From IMG/VR virus record IMGVR_UViG_3300044681_000518, positions 1-38,652 of that record: a DNA stretch of 38,652 nucleotides; one strand, written 5' to 3'. The translations under genes and the position numbers were made by a program. Shown here piece by piece: positions 19,102-26,982 of this stretch. This stretch comes from a virus. The notes under the pieces were generated by a model. The model did not search any database, was not told the DNA's origin, and saw only the letters and a list, made by a program, of their open reading frames with translations. Each line of letters starts with the position of its first letter. The stretch's first letter is position 1.

Positions 19102-20580
19102 ATGTTATTCGAAAATTTAGAAATAAGTGGATCATTAAAAGGACAGGGTATAACCAAACCACCGTCGGGAGGACCGTCGGGTAGACCCTCTAGTCCGGAG
19201 ACAGGTTCATTATATTTACAAGAAAGTAGTCTAAATGTTGGATGGGCGGATTACGGTGGTAATACCGCGAATTATAATATCTTAAATAATGATAGTATCA
19301 TTATAAGAAACACCTCCACGGGTTGGATTGGTTATTTTTATGGTAATGCTGCCCCTATTGGTAGGTACCTATTGAGATTCACCTACTATACTGATTCGGG
19401 AACCTCATCGCTAGTGGTTGATAATGACGGTATTGATGATAATACATTTAACACCACTTTAACGGCCACCATGGATCCCCAAACACACTACTCCACGGTA
19501 ACAACAACCGCAGAGGGTCAAATTCGAATGTTTCTAAGACATAATGGGGGTGGTGGTAATATCACCATCACTAACTTCAGAATGGTTTTAGAGTCGGATG
19601 CCAACAAAAGTTATTTAATGGTTTATACGGGTGTTGGTAATAATGACAGTGGATGGGAAAGAATATCTCAACAATCAAACTTTGGTCAGACCGCATACAA
19701 GTATAGAAGTATTATAAATTATTCATATTTGGCGGGAGGGTATAAATCCTCATCTCCATGGAGAAACGTACATAAAACAATCAACGCGACCGATCAAACT
19801 TCCCATTTAGGTGAGTTATTAGATTACCCCGCGTCATATACATCAGGTGCATGTGGTAGATTCATATTCTTTGTATGGTCGGTTAATACGAGTGGTGCAT
19901 TCATGGGACCGGGAAGTGTGAACTCAACCTATACTTCCGCAATTAATATGTGGAATGACACTAACTATACCCACAACGCTAAATTTGATTTGGCCAATTC
20001 TAGATCCGATTTAGGTACACTATTTAAAGAACAAACATATGCGTATGTGTTCGCGGGTGGTACCACTACAATGGAGATATTTGATCTAATTAACGAGACA
20101 GTCTTGACGAGAACAATATCCTCAAGTGACTCGGGAGATGGTGCGAGTGCATTTTCAGATGAACATTATGGATATGGTTGGGGATCATTCGGTGGATTTA
20201 AATTCAATTTTGCCACGGAGTCTCAAACATCGTCAACTATGTGGGGTGCACACGGACAACAAAAAGGAATTAGTTCCAAAGTCGGAAAAGGTTATGCGGG
20301 TAACGAAGGTTCGTATGCGGGGGGATATAACCTAAGAAGATGGAGTAACCAAACAGATACAAATTTGGGTAATGTGGCAAAACCACACCCAAACTGTGGT
20401 GAGGAAAATTTTACTATGGGACAAGATTGGCAATATATGTTGGGTAATTATGATGGTGCACAAAATAATACTAGTTGGAAGTTTAATTACAGTACCGACA
20501 CGGGAACTGTTAACCCATCGGGTCTAGCACCTGGTGTGAACGCAGGTACTTCATCCGGTCACTGTGGTTGGAGGGATTAA
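19102..20580 (+). CDS. Virion adhesin paralogue 2 with inserted beta-sandwich-like domain
   Basis: This 492-aa protein is homologous to its two neighbours: same anchor (GRPSSPETGSLYLQES), same core (NYSYLAGGYKSSSPW, AYVFAGGTTTMEIFDL, GGYNLRRWSNQTDTN) and same ending, SSGHCGWRD. Unlike them it has about 120 extra residues after the anchor (roughly 42-165), with a glycine-rich beta pattern (WIGYFYGNAAPIGRYLLRF, then GGGGNITITNFRMVLE) like carbohydrate-binding jelly-roll modules. The insertion leaves the shared SYLMVYTG strand of paralogue 3 intact behind it, so it looks like a clean domain acquisition. It starts 12 bases after paralogue 1. A TATTTATAGG stretch lies immediately before the ATG, too close for a normal promoter. 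It is probably an adhesin with an added glycan-binding module (inference). Confidence 0.72.
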   Translation: MLFENLEISGSLKGQGITKPPSGGPSGRPSSPETGSLYLQESSLNVGWADYGGNTANYNILNNDSIIIRNTSTGWIGYFYGNAAPIGRYLLRFTYYTDSGTSSLVVDNDGIDDNTFNTTLTATMDPQTHYSTVTTTAEGQIRMFLRHNGGGGNITITNFRMVLESDANKSYLMVYTGVGNNDSGWERISQQSNFGQTAYKYRSIINYSYLAGGYKSSSPWRNVHKTINATDQTSHLGELLDYPASYTSGACGRFIFFVWSVNTSGAFMGPGSVNSTYTSAINMWNDTNYTHNAKFDLANSRSDLGTLFKEQTYAYVFAGGTTTMEIFDLINETVLTRTISSSDSGDGASAFSDEHYGYGWGSFGGFKFNFATESQTSSTMWGAHGQQKGISSKVGKGYAGNEGSYAGGYNLRRWSNQTDTNLGNVAKPHPNCGEENFTMGQDWQYMLGNYDGAQNNTSWKFNYSTDTGTVNPSGLAPGVNAGTSSGHCGWRD

Positions 20581-20593
20581 AAAAGAATAGGTT

Positions 20594-21709
20594 ATGATAT
20601 ACGAAAATATGTCCGTTCAGGGTAAATTAAAGGTAGATAAGGTCACTGCTAGACCCCCTAAGGGACCCGCATCAAATAGACCGTCTAACCCCGTTTCTGG
20701 ATCCTTATACTTAGAAACATCTAACGAACACACTAGTTACCTTATGGTATATACAGGTGTTAGTAATATTGAAGATGGTTGGGAGAGGGTCGCCGCACAA
20801 CAAAACATGACCACCAATTTCAAGTACAGACAAATTATAAATTATTCATACTTAGCAGGAGGATACAAAAATAGTTCTCCATGGAAAAATGTCCACAAGG
20901 CAACTAATTCAACCGATCAAACATACCATATTGGTGAGTTATTAGATTATCCCGCGAATTATACTTCAGGTGCATGTAGTAAATCTATCTTTTTTATGTG
21001 GTCAGTTAATACTGATAATGCACACAAAGGACCAACCTCTATCCATAGTACCACCACATCCGCGGTGAATATGTTTACAGATACTAATTATGCTCACCAA
21101 TCACAACATGATATTCAATATACAAGATCAGATTGTGGTACCATTCATAAAGAACACGATTTCGCATGGATCTTTGGTGGTAATAGAACTGAAGTAGATA
21201 AATTTAACTTAAGTAGTGAAACGAGAATTCTCAATTACGGTGTTACCTCAGTAAATAGTGGTGGTGGTGTGAGCGCATTCTCTGATGAAAATGCGGGTTA
21301 TGTTTCGGCTGATGGTGGTAACATAAAAATGAATTTTAGTACTGAAACAATATCATCATCCTCAAATGCGTGGGCTGCACACGGACAACAAAAAGGTATC
21401 TCATCCAAAGTATCAAAAGGATATGCCGGTAATGAAGGATCATATAATGGTGGATATAACCTAAGAAGATGGGATCTAACCACCGACACTAATGTGGGTA
21501 ATATCGCTAAGATTCAAGGAAACACAGGTGAAGAGAATTTCACCATGGGACAAGACCATCAGTATATGTTAGGTAACTATAATGGTGTTCAGAATAACGA
21601 CACTTGGAAATTATATTATTACACTGACACGGGTATTTTTAATCCAACAGGGTTACAACCCGCGGTAAATGGTGGTACATCCTCAGGTCATTGTGGTTGG
21701 AGGGAATAA
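20594..21709 (+). CDS. Virion adhesin paralogue 3 (possible Kelch-like beta-propeller)
   Basis: This is the third paralogue, 371 aa, beginning 13 bases after the second. Anchor NRPSNPVSGSLYLETS, then SYLMVYTGVSNIEDGWERV, then the shared core (NYSYLAGGYKNSSPWKNVH, AWIFGGNRTEVDKFNL, GGYNLRRWDLTTDTN, QYMLGNYNG) and ending SSGHCGWRE. The core positions are conserved, but segments between the blades (about 120-180 and 215-255) differ strongly among the three copies, as expected of loops that contact different receptors. The run of virion-like genes ends here; the next gene has its own promoter. The Kelch-like interpretation is tentative. Confidence 0.73.
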   Translation: MIYENMSVQGKLKVDKVTARPPKGPASNRPSNPVSGSLYLETSNEHTSYLMVYTGVSNIEDGWERVAAQQNMTTNFKYRQIINYSYLAGGYKNSSPWKNVHKATNSTDQTYHIGELLDYPANYTSGACSKSIFFMWSVNTDNAHKGPTSIHSTTTSAVNMFTDTNYAHQSQHDIQYTRSDCGTIHKEHDFAWIFGGNRTEVDKFNLSSETRILNYGVTSVNSGGGVSAFSDENAGYVSADGGNIKMNFSTETISSSSNAWAAHGQQKGISSKVSKGYAGNEGSYNGGYNLRRWDLTTDTNVGNIAKIQGNTGEENFTMGQDHQYMLGNYNGVQNNDTWKLYYYTDTGIFNPTGLQPAVNGGTSSGHCGWRE

Positions 21710-21724
21710 TATCATCTAATCATA

Positions 21725-21742
21725 CGATATTTTAAAATATCG
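21725..21742. repeat. Perfect 18-bp palindrome between adhesin and accessory operons
   Basis: CGATATTTTAAAATATCG is a perfect palindrome lying 16 bases after the last adhesin stop and directly before the TTC-N20-TATATTTT promoter. It could be a transcript-end hairpin of the structural operon, although no U-tract follows, or an operator for a dimeric regulator acting on the downstream promoter. The sequence alone cannot decide. Confidence 0.5.
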
Positions 21743-21743
21743 C

Positions 21744-21774
21744 TTCATTAAACGATAATTTTTACGTATATTTT
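21744..21774 (+). promoter_or_regulatory. Bacteroidetes-type promoter, TTC-N20-TATATTTT
   Basis: A -7-type element TATATTTT (21767-21774) sits exactly 20 bases after TTC (21744-21746), and 19 bases before the ATG of 21794. Spacing and -7 sequence match five other intergenic elements in this window and the known Flavobacterium consensus. This copy has TTC in place of TTG and is the weakest of the six. Confidence 0.45.
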
Positions 21775-21793
21775 ATAGATAAAAATATTAATT

Positions 21794-22558
21794 ATGTCAG
21801 AAGGATACATCTACAACAAAGACAATAGTATAAATGATGAATTGGGTAAAAAATTACTCGACATTGCTGAAGGAGTCTCTTTCGCATTACCAAAATATAA
21901 AGCAGAAAATTTCGTAGGTGGTGCGCAGATCACACCCTACGCCAAACTAAAACAATGGTTACTTGAATTAAGAGGTAGAGAAGACATTGTTGAACATTTA
22001 GAATATACAGTTAGGAAACAAGAATTGGAAATTGAAATCCAAGAGAACAGTAAGGAGTTTTTAACTGACCCAAAAAGAAAGGAGTTGGTTGATTTAACAA
22101 TCGCAGATATGAAGATTGATCTTAGGAAATATAAAAGGAACCTAAGAGATGCGCATATCGAAAGACAAGGTTTTATAGATCTAATTAGAGATTTCTTAGA
22201 GAGCGAGGATTCAAAATTACCAGATGGTAATAACTTAATTAACGTGATTGGTAATAAAGAATTGGAACACCAATACGAACATGAGTATTGGACCGTTCGT
22301 ATGGCAAAACAAGCGATGTTAGATATGGTTTCATATGGACGTATTGGTACGGGTAACTTAGATTCCATCCTTATGATGTCCCCAAAACAACAAAAGGAAG
22401 TTTTATCTCTCGCATCTTCTTACACAGTATTTATAGATAAGAATATCAATCAATTAATGTCGAGTGCGACTTCTAACAATTTCTCCATTGAAGAATCTTT
22501 GAGAAATCAATTAAAGTTGGGTGAGGCAGATAAACCTGATACTGAAAAACTATTATGA
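21794..22558 (+). CDS. Hypothetical protein, charged and largely helical (254 aa)
   Basis: I do not recognise this protein. It is rich in Lys, Glu and Leu, with a predicted coiled-coil stretch around residues 60-130 (LRGREDIVEHLEYTVRKQEL onward). A second helical part runs about 155-220 and includes MLDMVSYGRIGTGNLDS. No signal peptide, membrane segment or cysteine is seen. It is the first gene after the adhesins with its own host-type promoter, and its TGA overlaps the next ATG (ATGA), so the two proteins are probably made together and may interact. A minor structural or assembly protein is possible from position, but nothing in the sequence proves it. Confidence 0.7.
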   Translation: MSEGYIYNKDNSINDELGKKLLDIAEGVSFALPKYKAENFVGGAQITPYAKLKQWLLELRGREDIVEHLEYTVRKQELEIEIQENSKEFLTDPKRKELVDLTIADMKIDLRKYKRNLRDAHIERQGFIDLIRDFLESEDSKLPDGNNLINVIGNKELEHQYEHEYWTVRMAKQAMLDMVSYGRIGTGNLDSILMMSPKQQKEVLSLASSYTVFIDKNINQLMSSATSNNFSIEESLRNQLKLGEADKPDTEKLL

Positions 22559-23295
22559 GACACATACTTTTTAAAATGACGGCAAATGTACCAGGGTACA
22601 TTAAACAGATCGGATCCTACATGAATTATATCTATGGTAAGATTGATGATGTGTATGATGATATGAGATTAGAACTCAATGAGTTGAATGCAATTGTCAT
22701 CCCCGAAGAAATCGCAACGGGGTTTGTTTTTGCCGACATTTACTTAGAGTATGTAAGTGTGAGAACAAACTCACACATTATGGATGAAATCCCTCAATTA
22801 GCCGAATCATCTGAAACCGAAGAAGAAAAGGTAAGGTACACATTAACCGCAGAGGATAGGGCAAAGGGTGTTGAGTTCAACAAAGTGGTAATGTTAAAAG
22901 TCATCGCTGACAGATTCTCTCAAAGACATAAAGACCTCATGGTTGACGCATCCAAATTAGAAAGGGCAACGTGGGAAGAACAGAAAAGAGAGGCATTTGG
23001 TTATCAAACAGACAATTCATACCCAACGCCTGTAATTGATATTTTATCTCAAGGAAGAAGTATTGATAAAACCACCCTCATTCAGAAAATCGTTGATAAT
23101 GTGAATGCGTACAATATCAAATTGGCGAATCTTCTTTTGGAACAACAATTATTGGAACAAAGAGTAAAAGAGTGTGTAACTCTTGCGGACTGTCACAGAC
23201 TTAAACATGAAAAGTTTGGTATCGCAATGAGTAAACAACAAAAGATTGACGAGAATATTGAGACGACACCCCTTACACTGAGAATGGATTTCTAA
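22555..23295 (+). CDS. Hypothetical protein (246 aa), coupled to the preceding helical protein
   Basis: No family recognised. The protein starts inside the previous stop (ATGA). It contains a central acidic stretch (ESSETEEEK, about 84-92) and a C-terminal helical segment with LLLEQQLLEQRVKEC (about 196-210), likely coiled coil. An in-frame Met at residue 8 (MTANVPGY) could be the true start, but the overlap at 22555 fits the coupling seen across the window. The next gene, a radical-SAM enzyme, begins 10 bases later, so this gene links a structural-like pair to an enzyme set in one transcript. Confidence 0.7.
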   Translation: MRHILFKMTANVPGYIKQIGSYMNYIYGKIDDVYDDMRLELNELNAIVIPEEIATGFVFADIYLEYVSVRTNSHIMDEIPQLAESSETEEEKVRYTLTAEDRAKGVEFNKVVMLKVIADRFSQRHKDLMVDASKLERATWEEQKREAFGYQTDNSYPTPVIDILSQGRSIDKTTLIQKIVDNVNAYNIKLANLLLEQQLLEQRVKECVTLADCHRLKHEKFGIAMSKQQKIDENIETTPLTLRMDF

Positions 23296-23305
23296 ATAGA
23301 TTTAA

Positions 23306-24304
23306 ATGAATTTAGCAATAAATGGATCATGTGCTAAAGGTTGTTCTTTCTGTTTCACAAAAGAGGATGCGAGATTAAAACACACTCTCGGTGAAATGTC
23401 AATTGAAAAGGTCGGGGAATTACTCGACCATTTTAATTTAGAGGGTGGTGACGAAGAGATTACCATCTTAGGTGGGGAACCGACACAACATTCAAACTTT
23501 ACGGGAATATTAGATTATATCTTTTCACGAGGTTTTAAAATAAATCTCGTTAGTAATCTTTTGTTTGGTCAGAAAACATTAGACTACATCACATCTAACA
23601 TTAAAAACATTAGATGGGTTCTACCAAATGGTGCGGAATTAAATGAGAAGAATAGAATAAATGTATTCCGTAAAAACTATCTATCACTATACTCTGCTTA
23701 TGCCAATACATGGGGTTTCGAAGATAATTCAAGACTGTTCATTGCCATTACACTTTCAAGTGATTGGAAGGAAAGACAGATGTATGAATACGTAAAATGG
23801 TTGTACCTCGAATTAGGGGGGAAGATAAATTCGTTTAGACTCGGATTAGACCTTACCGGTACTTACCTAATCAACAATAAAGAAATGGGTGAGGAGATCA
23901 CCAAAATCCTTAAATTCGGGCAATACAATAACGTCAAAATAGTTTCAGATTGTCAGGTCCCCCCATGTCTGTGGGAGGGTAAAACAAAAGAGTCTGTTAA
24001 CATGAACTCTTATGGGTTCGCCACTTTCAAACAAGGTAACTTAGAAACCATATGTGGTTACATGCCCTTAGACATATTCCCCGATGGCAGTTCTATACAC
24101 TGTTACCCCCTTCAAGACCAATTAAAAATTGACAATGTCTTGAATATCTCACCAAAAAACGGTATATTATCTCTCAGAGATGAGTTCGATAATTTATACA
24201 TAGAAAATCATAAAAATTACACCATACCCCAAGACTGTTTAGATTGTGTTTTTTATCTAACTGAATGTAACGGGATATGTGGTGGATGTTTACAAGGTGG
24301 ATAA
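23306..24304 (+). CDS. Radical SAM protein with SPASM-like C-terminal cysteines
   Basis: This 332-aa enzyme has the radical-SAM cluster motif Cx3Cx2C (C9, C13, C16 in CAKGCSFCF), which binds the [4Fe-4S] cluster that cleaves S-adenosylmethionine, and the GGEPT motif (56-60) that holds the SAM amino group. The C-terminal third has further cysteines: one in QVPPCLWE, two in CGYMPLDIFPDGSSIHC, and C311, C314, C321, C325, C328. This arrangement is typical of SPASM/twitch domains that hold auxiliary clusters. SPASM enzymes usually modify peptides or proteins, for example as RiPP maturases or sulfatase activators. No obvious precursor peptide is adjacent. It overlaps the U32-like gene by 8 bases if that gene starts at 24297. 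The substrate is unknown; a virion or host protein is conceivable. Confidence 0.85.
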   Translation: MNLAINGSCAKGCSFCFTKEDARLKHTLGEMSIEKVGELLDHFNLEGGDEEITILGGEPTQHSNFTGILDYIFSRGFKINLVSNLLFGQKTLDYITSNIKNIRWVLPNGAELNEKNRINVFRKNYLSLYSAYANTWGFEDNSRLFIAITLSSDWKERQMYEYVKWLYLELGGKINSFRLGLDLTGTYLINNKEMGEEITKILKFGQYNNVKIVSDCQVPPCLWEGKTKESVNMNSYGFATFKQGNLETICGYMPLDIFPDGSSIHCYPLQDQLKIDNVLNISPKNGILSLRDEFDNLYIENHKNYTIPQDCLDCVFYLTECNGICGGCLQGG

Positions 24305-25337
24305 AATATTTTCAATTCCTTTAAATCCCATGTTGAACGAAATAGCGTTCGAACATGTGTTCTATCCTTTTCTACAGAAGAACAAGGATTGGATCTACGA
24401 CATTTATTTTACTTGTAGGATTCCACCCTTCACCCAAGACGCAATGGGGTCTGTAATCCAAGAAAATGATCGAGATGTCGTATTTGAAAATGCGATGTTC
24501 ATACAAGAGTCGTTGGGTATTCGAGTTAGTGCTACTTTTAACAACTTCAATGTCTCACCTAAGTACGATAACTACAAATTATTTGTTGAGAACCTTAAAC
24601 CTCTTTATGAAAGGGGGTTAAGATCGATGACTATACCTCATGGACATTGGGTTGCTATGGGTCTTAAAGATCATTTCCCTGAAATGGAAATTAAGAATAC
24701 TATTTTAAGGAAGGTTGCCACCGCACAGGACTTTTGGTACAATGCGGAACAAGGATTCGATTACATTAATGTAGACCGTATTCTGATGAGGGACATAGAA
24801 GAACTCAAGAATATCAGACGAGCCCAACTAATGTTCCAACAGAAACACGGTAGGTATGTGAAGATTGCTCTACTAACCAATGAAGGTTGTTTGGGTAGAT
24901 GTCCTGTAATGGATGAACACTACTCCTATAATAACCTAAGACAACCTAATGAATTACCATACTTCCACCATGAGATATCCAAAGTAACTTGTGAGTATAA
25001 ATGGGAAAAAGAAATGGGTGCGTTCTTTTGGAAGACAGCAACAATCCCACCATTTAGAGAAGAGTTTGACGAATACTTAAATCACGTGGACATCTTTAAG
25101 ATGCACGGCCGAGATAGTTTCGACAGACTAAACGAAACAATGGAAATAGTGGACTCTTATGCTAAGGGCATGGATGTACTATCTGAAACGTCTCAAACTT
25201 ATTTAGATGGCGTACCCCATGAAGAACTTAGAGGGTGGAGAAATAAAATTAAGAAGTGTAAATTCCAATGTTGGGATTGTAACTATTGTGATATAGTTGC
25301 TGAACACAAAAAGAAACGTATTAATGGACTTAGCTAA
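24297..25337 (+). CDS. Peptidase U32-like (TIM-barrel, Fe-S) protein
   Basis: The protein opens with KIFSIPLNP, typical of the first beta strand of U32/collagenase-like TIM barrels. It carries the family hallmark NEGCLGRCPVMDEHY, with C198 and C202 (numbered from the GTG at 24297). More cysteines follow in VTCEY and the C-terminal QCWDCNYC, probably enough to hold an Fe-S cluster. Characterised U32 relatives (RlhA, TrhP, UbiU/V) hydroxylate RNA bases or ubiquinone precursors, using prephenate or O2, rather than act as peptidases. Starts available are GTG at 24279, 24282 or 24297; I chose 24297 because it gives MDKIFSIP, overlaps the upstream stop by 8 bases and wastes no residues (346 aa). 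Pairing with a radical-SAM enzyme suggests one modification pathway. Confidence 0.7.
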   Translation: MDKIFSIPLNPMLNEIAFEHVFYPFLQKNKDWIYDIYFTCRIPPFTQDAMGSVIQENDRDVVFENAMFIQESLGIRVSATFNNFNVSPKYDNYKLFVENLKPLYERGLRSMTIPHGHWVAMGLKDHFPEMEIKNTILRKVATAQDFWYNAEQGFDYINVDRILMRDIEELKNIRRAQLMFQQKHGRYVKIALLTNEGCLGRCPVMDEHYSYNNLRQPNELPYFHHEISKVTCEYKWEKEMGAFFWKTATIPPFREEFDEYLNHVDIFKMHGRDSFDRLNETMEIVDSYAKGMDVLSETSQTYLDGVPHEELRGWRNKIKKCKFQCWDCNYCDIVAEHKKKRINGLS

Positions 25338-25986
25338 ACATATTGAAGACTCTATTGAGTGGGGTGGTTTAGAAGTCTCCAAACTCAACCAAGACATTCT
25401 TAATATCCATGGGATTACCAGTAATAAAGTCAGATGTTTTCTAAATAACATTTGTTCGATTGGTGGGACTTACTTGGAAATCGGTGTATTCAGAGGAGCA
25501 ACATTTTGTTCCGCCATCTATGGTAATGATGTTTATGCGATTGGAATCGACAACTTTGCATCACCAAACCTAATGCCGATGGGTGTTAGTCAGAAATTGG
25601 CGGCATATCTAAAACAAAGGTTAGATGTTCCACCACAAGAAGATTTTTTAAACAATGTTAAACGGTTCGGAAATACCGAACAGATCGATGTTTATAAAGG
25701 TGATTACACAACATTCGATTACACCCAACTACCTAAGTTGGATATTGTATTTTATGATGGGGACACTCGTTTCCACGATCAATACGTCACTTTAAAGAAG
25801 ATTATACCACAATTCTCAGAGAGAACTATCCTAATCATGGATGATTGGAATTGGAATAGTGGTGCTATTGATCAAATCATTGAAGAAGAGGGTTTAGTAG
25901 TAACCCACAGAAGAGAAGTTTACACTAATGGTGAAGATATGGAATCCTATTGGAATGGATTAGGTATTTTCGTTATTGAGTCTTGA
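25324..25986 (+). CDS. Class I SAM-dependent methyltransferase
   Basis: This 220-aa protein has a Rossmann-type SAM-binding motif I, YLEIGVFRGATF (about 50-61), an acidic end of strand 2 in AIGIDNF, and FYDGDTRFHDQY near strand 4, a pattern seen in Methyltransf_24-type O-methyltransferases. LIMDDWNW further on resembles the strand-5 segment. An upstream TTG at 25297 would extend the frame by 9 residues, but ATG 25324 sits in the usual overlap with the preceding stop (14 bases), so I prefer it. It is the last gene before a new promoter, so it probably completes the transcript with the radical-SAM and U32-like enzymes. The substrate is unknown. Confidence 0.75.
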   Translation: MDLAKHIEDSIEWGGLEVSKLNQDILNIHGITSNKVRCFLNNICSIGGTYLEIGVFRGATFCSAIYGNDVYAIGIDNFASPNLMPMGVSQKLAAYLKQRLDVPPQEDFLNNVKRFGNTEQIDVYKGDYTTFDYTQLPKLDIVFYDGDTRFHDQYVTLKKIIPQFSERTILIMDDWNWNSGAIDQIIEEEGLVVTHRREVYTNGEDMESYWNGLGIFVIES

Positions 25987-26013
25987 TTAACCCCCTTATT
26001 TTTCGTATCTTTT
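25983..26013 (+). promoter_or_regulatory. Bacteroidetes-type promoter, TTG-N20-TATCTTTT
   Basis: TTG at 25983-25985 overlaps the end of the methyltransferase gene (its last sense codon and stop), and TATCTTTT is at 26006-26013, with exactly 20 bases between. The ATG of the outer-membrane protein is 42 bases downstream, leaving an AT-rich leader. Known Flavobacterium promoters have the same architecture, so the host sigma factor should read it without phage help. Confidence 0.6.
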
Positions 26014-26055
26014 ATCTGTACGTTTAGTACATAATTTTTCATTAAATATAATACA

Positions 26056-26982
26056 ATGAACAATGAAAACACGCCATCATTTTGGTTGGCAAAGTCGTCA
26101 AACACGATCATGAAGTTCGTACTTGGCAAAACAATGTTAGTTTTATTTTTGGTGGTCCTAAGTATTTCCAATTCATACGGACAATACACGGGACGAGCCC
26201 TAAACAATGGTGAACAACCACAAGATTCAGTACGTAGTCTTAAGGAGGTTATTGTTACCGCAAGAAAGTACTCTCAGTTTGAGTTAGTTGGTGAGAACCA
26301 ACAACCCGCTTGGACACTCGTCAGAAAGTTCCCTTCAACAAGAACATATATTATGGTTCCAAAAGGTACTGTTATGTATGAGAAATGGTTTGATATGAGA
26401 ACCCCTCGAAATGGTGACCCAACCGAAGTAAGAATGAGAGATGAGTTCGCATTCGGTCTCGCCAAAAGACTTGAATTGGATCTTTACATGCACACAGTTT
26501 ACAAGTACCAAGGTGAACAATCTTCATTTGGTTTCAGAGGATTCTCATGGGAAGTAAGGTATGCACTTGCTGATTGGGGTAAAATCCCTGGTAACCCAAC
26601 ACTCTACTTTGAACATAAACTATTAAATAATAAGAGAATGGGTATCGAACCCAAACTCTTATTGGGTGATAGAATCGGTAAACGAGGTATATGGGGGGTC
26701 AATCTAATTTATGAGGGTTATCTTTCAAAATATAGAGAGTTCCAAGAAAGAGAATACGCATATACCGCATCTTATGGTCAAGTCATCAATGATGATCTCA
26801 CCATTGGGGTATCAAATATGTTTAGACACAATGATGTGGATGGAACTAACGAGTGGTACTTAGGTCCCGCTCTTCAATATAGATTTAGTGGTAATGCCTA
26901 TATCAACTTTGAATTACTACCAGGTCTTAATGATGACGCAAAGAAATTTAGAAACACAATTATATTCGGATGGAGATTTTAA
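26056..26982 (+). CDS. Outer-membrane beta-barrel protein with signal peptide and TonB-box-like motif
   Basis: This 308-aa protein has a hydrophobic signal core (21-38, VLGKTMLVLFLVVLSISN) ending SYG|Q, a common flavobacterial cleavage pattern. LKEVIVTAR (62-70) follows, close to the TonB-box/plug-start consensus of Bacteroidetes receptors, but no plug domain follows. From about 115 to the end, alternating strands (FAFGLAKRLELDLYMHTVY, TLYFEHKLL, WGVNLIYEGYL, YINFELLPG) end in a terminal Phe (IIFGWRF), the classic barrel sorting signal. The start could instead be Met19 (26110), giving a more usual signal peptide. The stop lies 13 bases inside the next gene, a permease. An outer-membrane barrel is rare in a phage genome. 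It may be a porin, a specific channel or a surface/receptor modifier; the function is unproven. Confidence 0.72.
   Translation: MNNENTPSFWLAKSSNTIMKFVLGKTMLVLFLVVLSISNSYGQYTGRALNNGEQPQDSVRSLKEVIVTARKYSQFELVGENQQPAWTLVRKFPSTRTYIMVPKGTVMYEKWFDMRTPRNGDPTEVRMRDEFAFGLAKRLELDLYMHTVYKYQGEQSSFGFRGFSWEVRYALADWGKIPGNPTLYFEHKLLNNKRMGIEPKLLLGDRIGKRGIWGVNLIYEGYLSKYREFQEREYAYTASYGQVINDDLTIGVSNMFRHNDVDGTNEWYLGPALQYRFSGNAYINFELLPGLNDDAKKFRNTIIFGWRF

Noticed and set aside
4821-21709. A diversity-generating retroelement acting on the fibre or adhesins
   Set aside because: No reverse transcriptase and no template/variable repeat with adenine-specific differences is visible; paralogue differences are spread over many positions.
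22428-22434. TATTTAT motif inside the 254-aa gene
   Set aside because: It is inside coding sequence with no start codon at a suitable distance downstream.
24279-24299. GTG at 24279 as start of the U32-like gene
   Set aside because: It adds six residues with no counterpart to the usual family N-terminus; GTG at 24297 gives MDKIFSIP directly.
25297-25323. TTG at 25297 as start of the methyltransferase
   Set aside because: ATG at 25324 is a stronger start with the overlap size common in this window.
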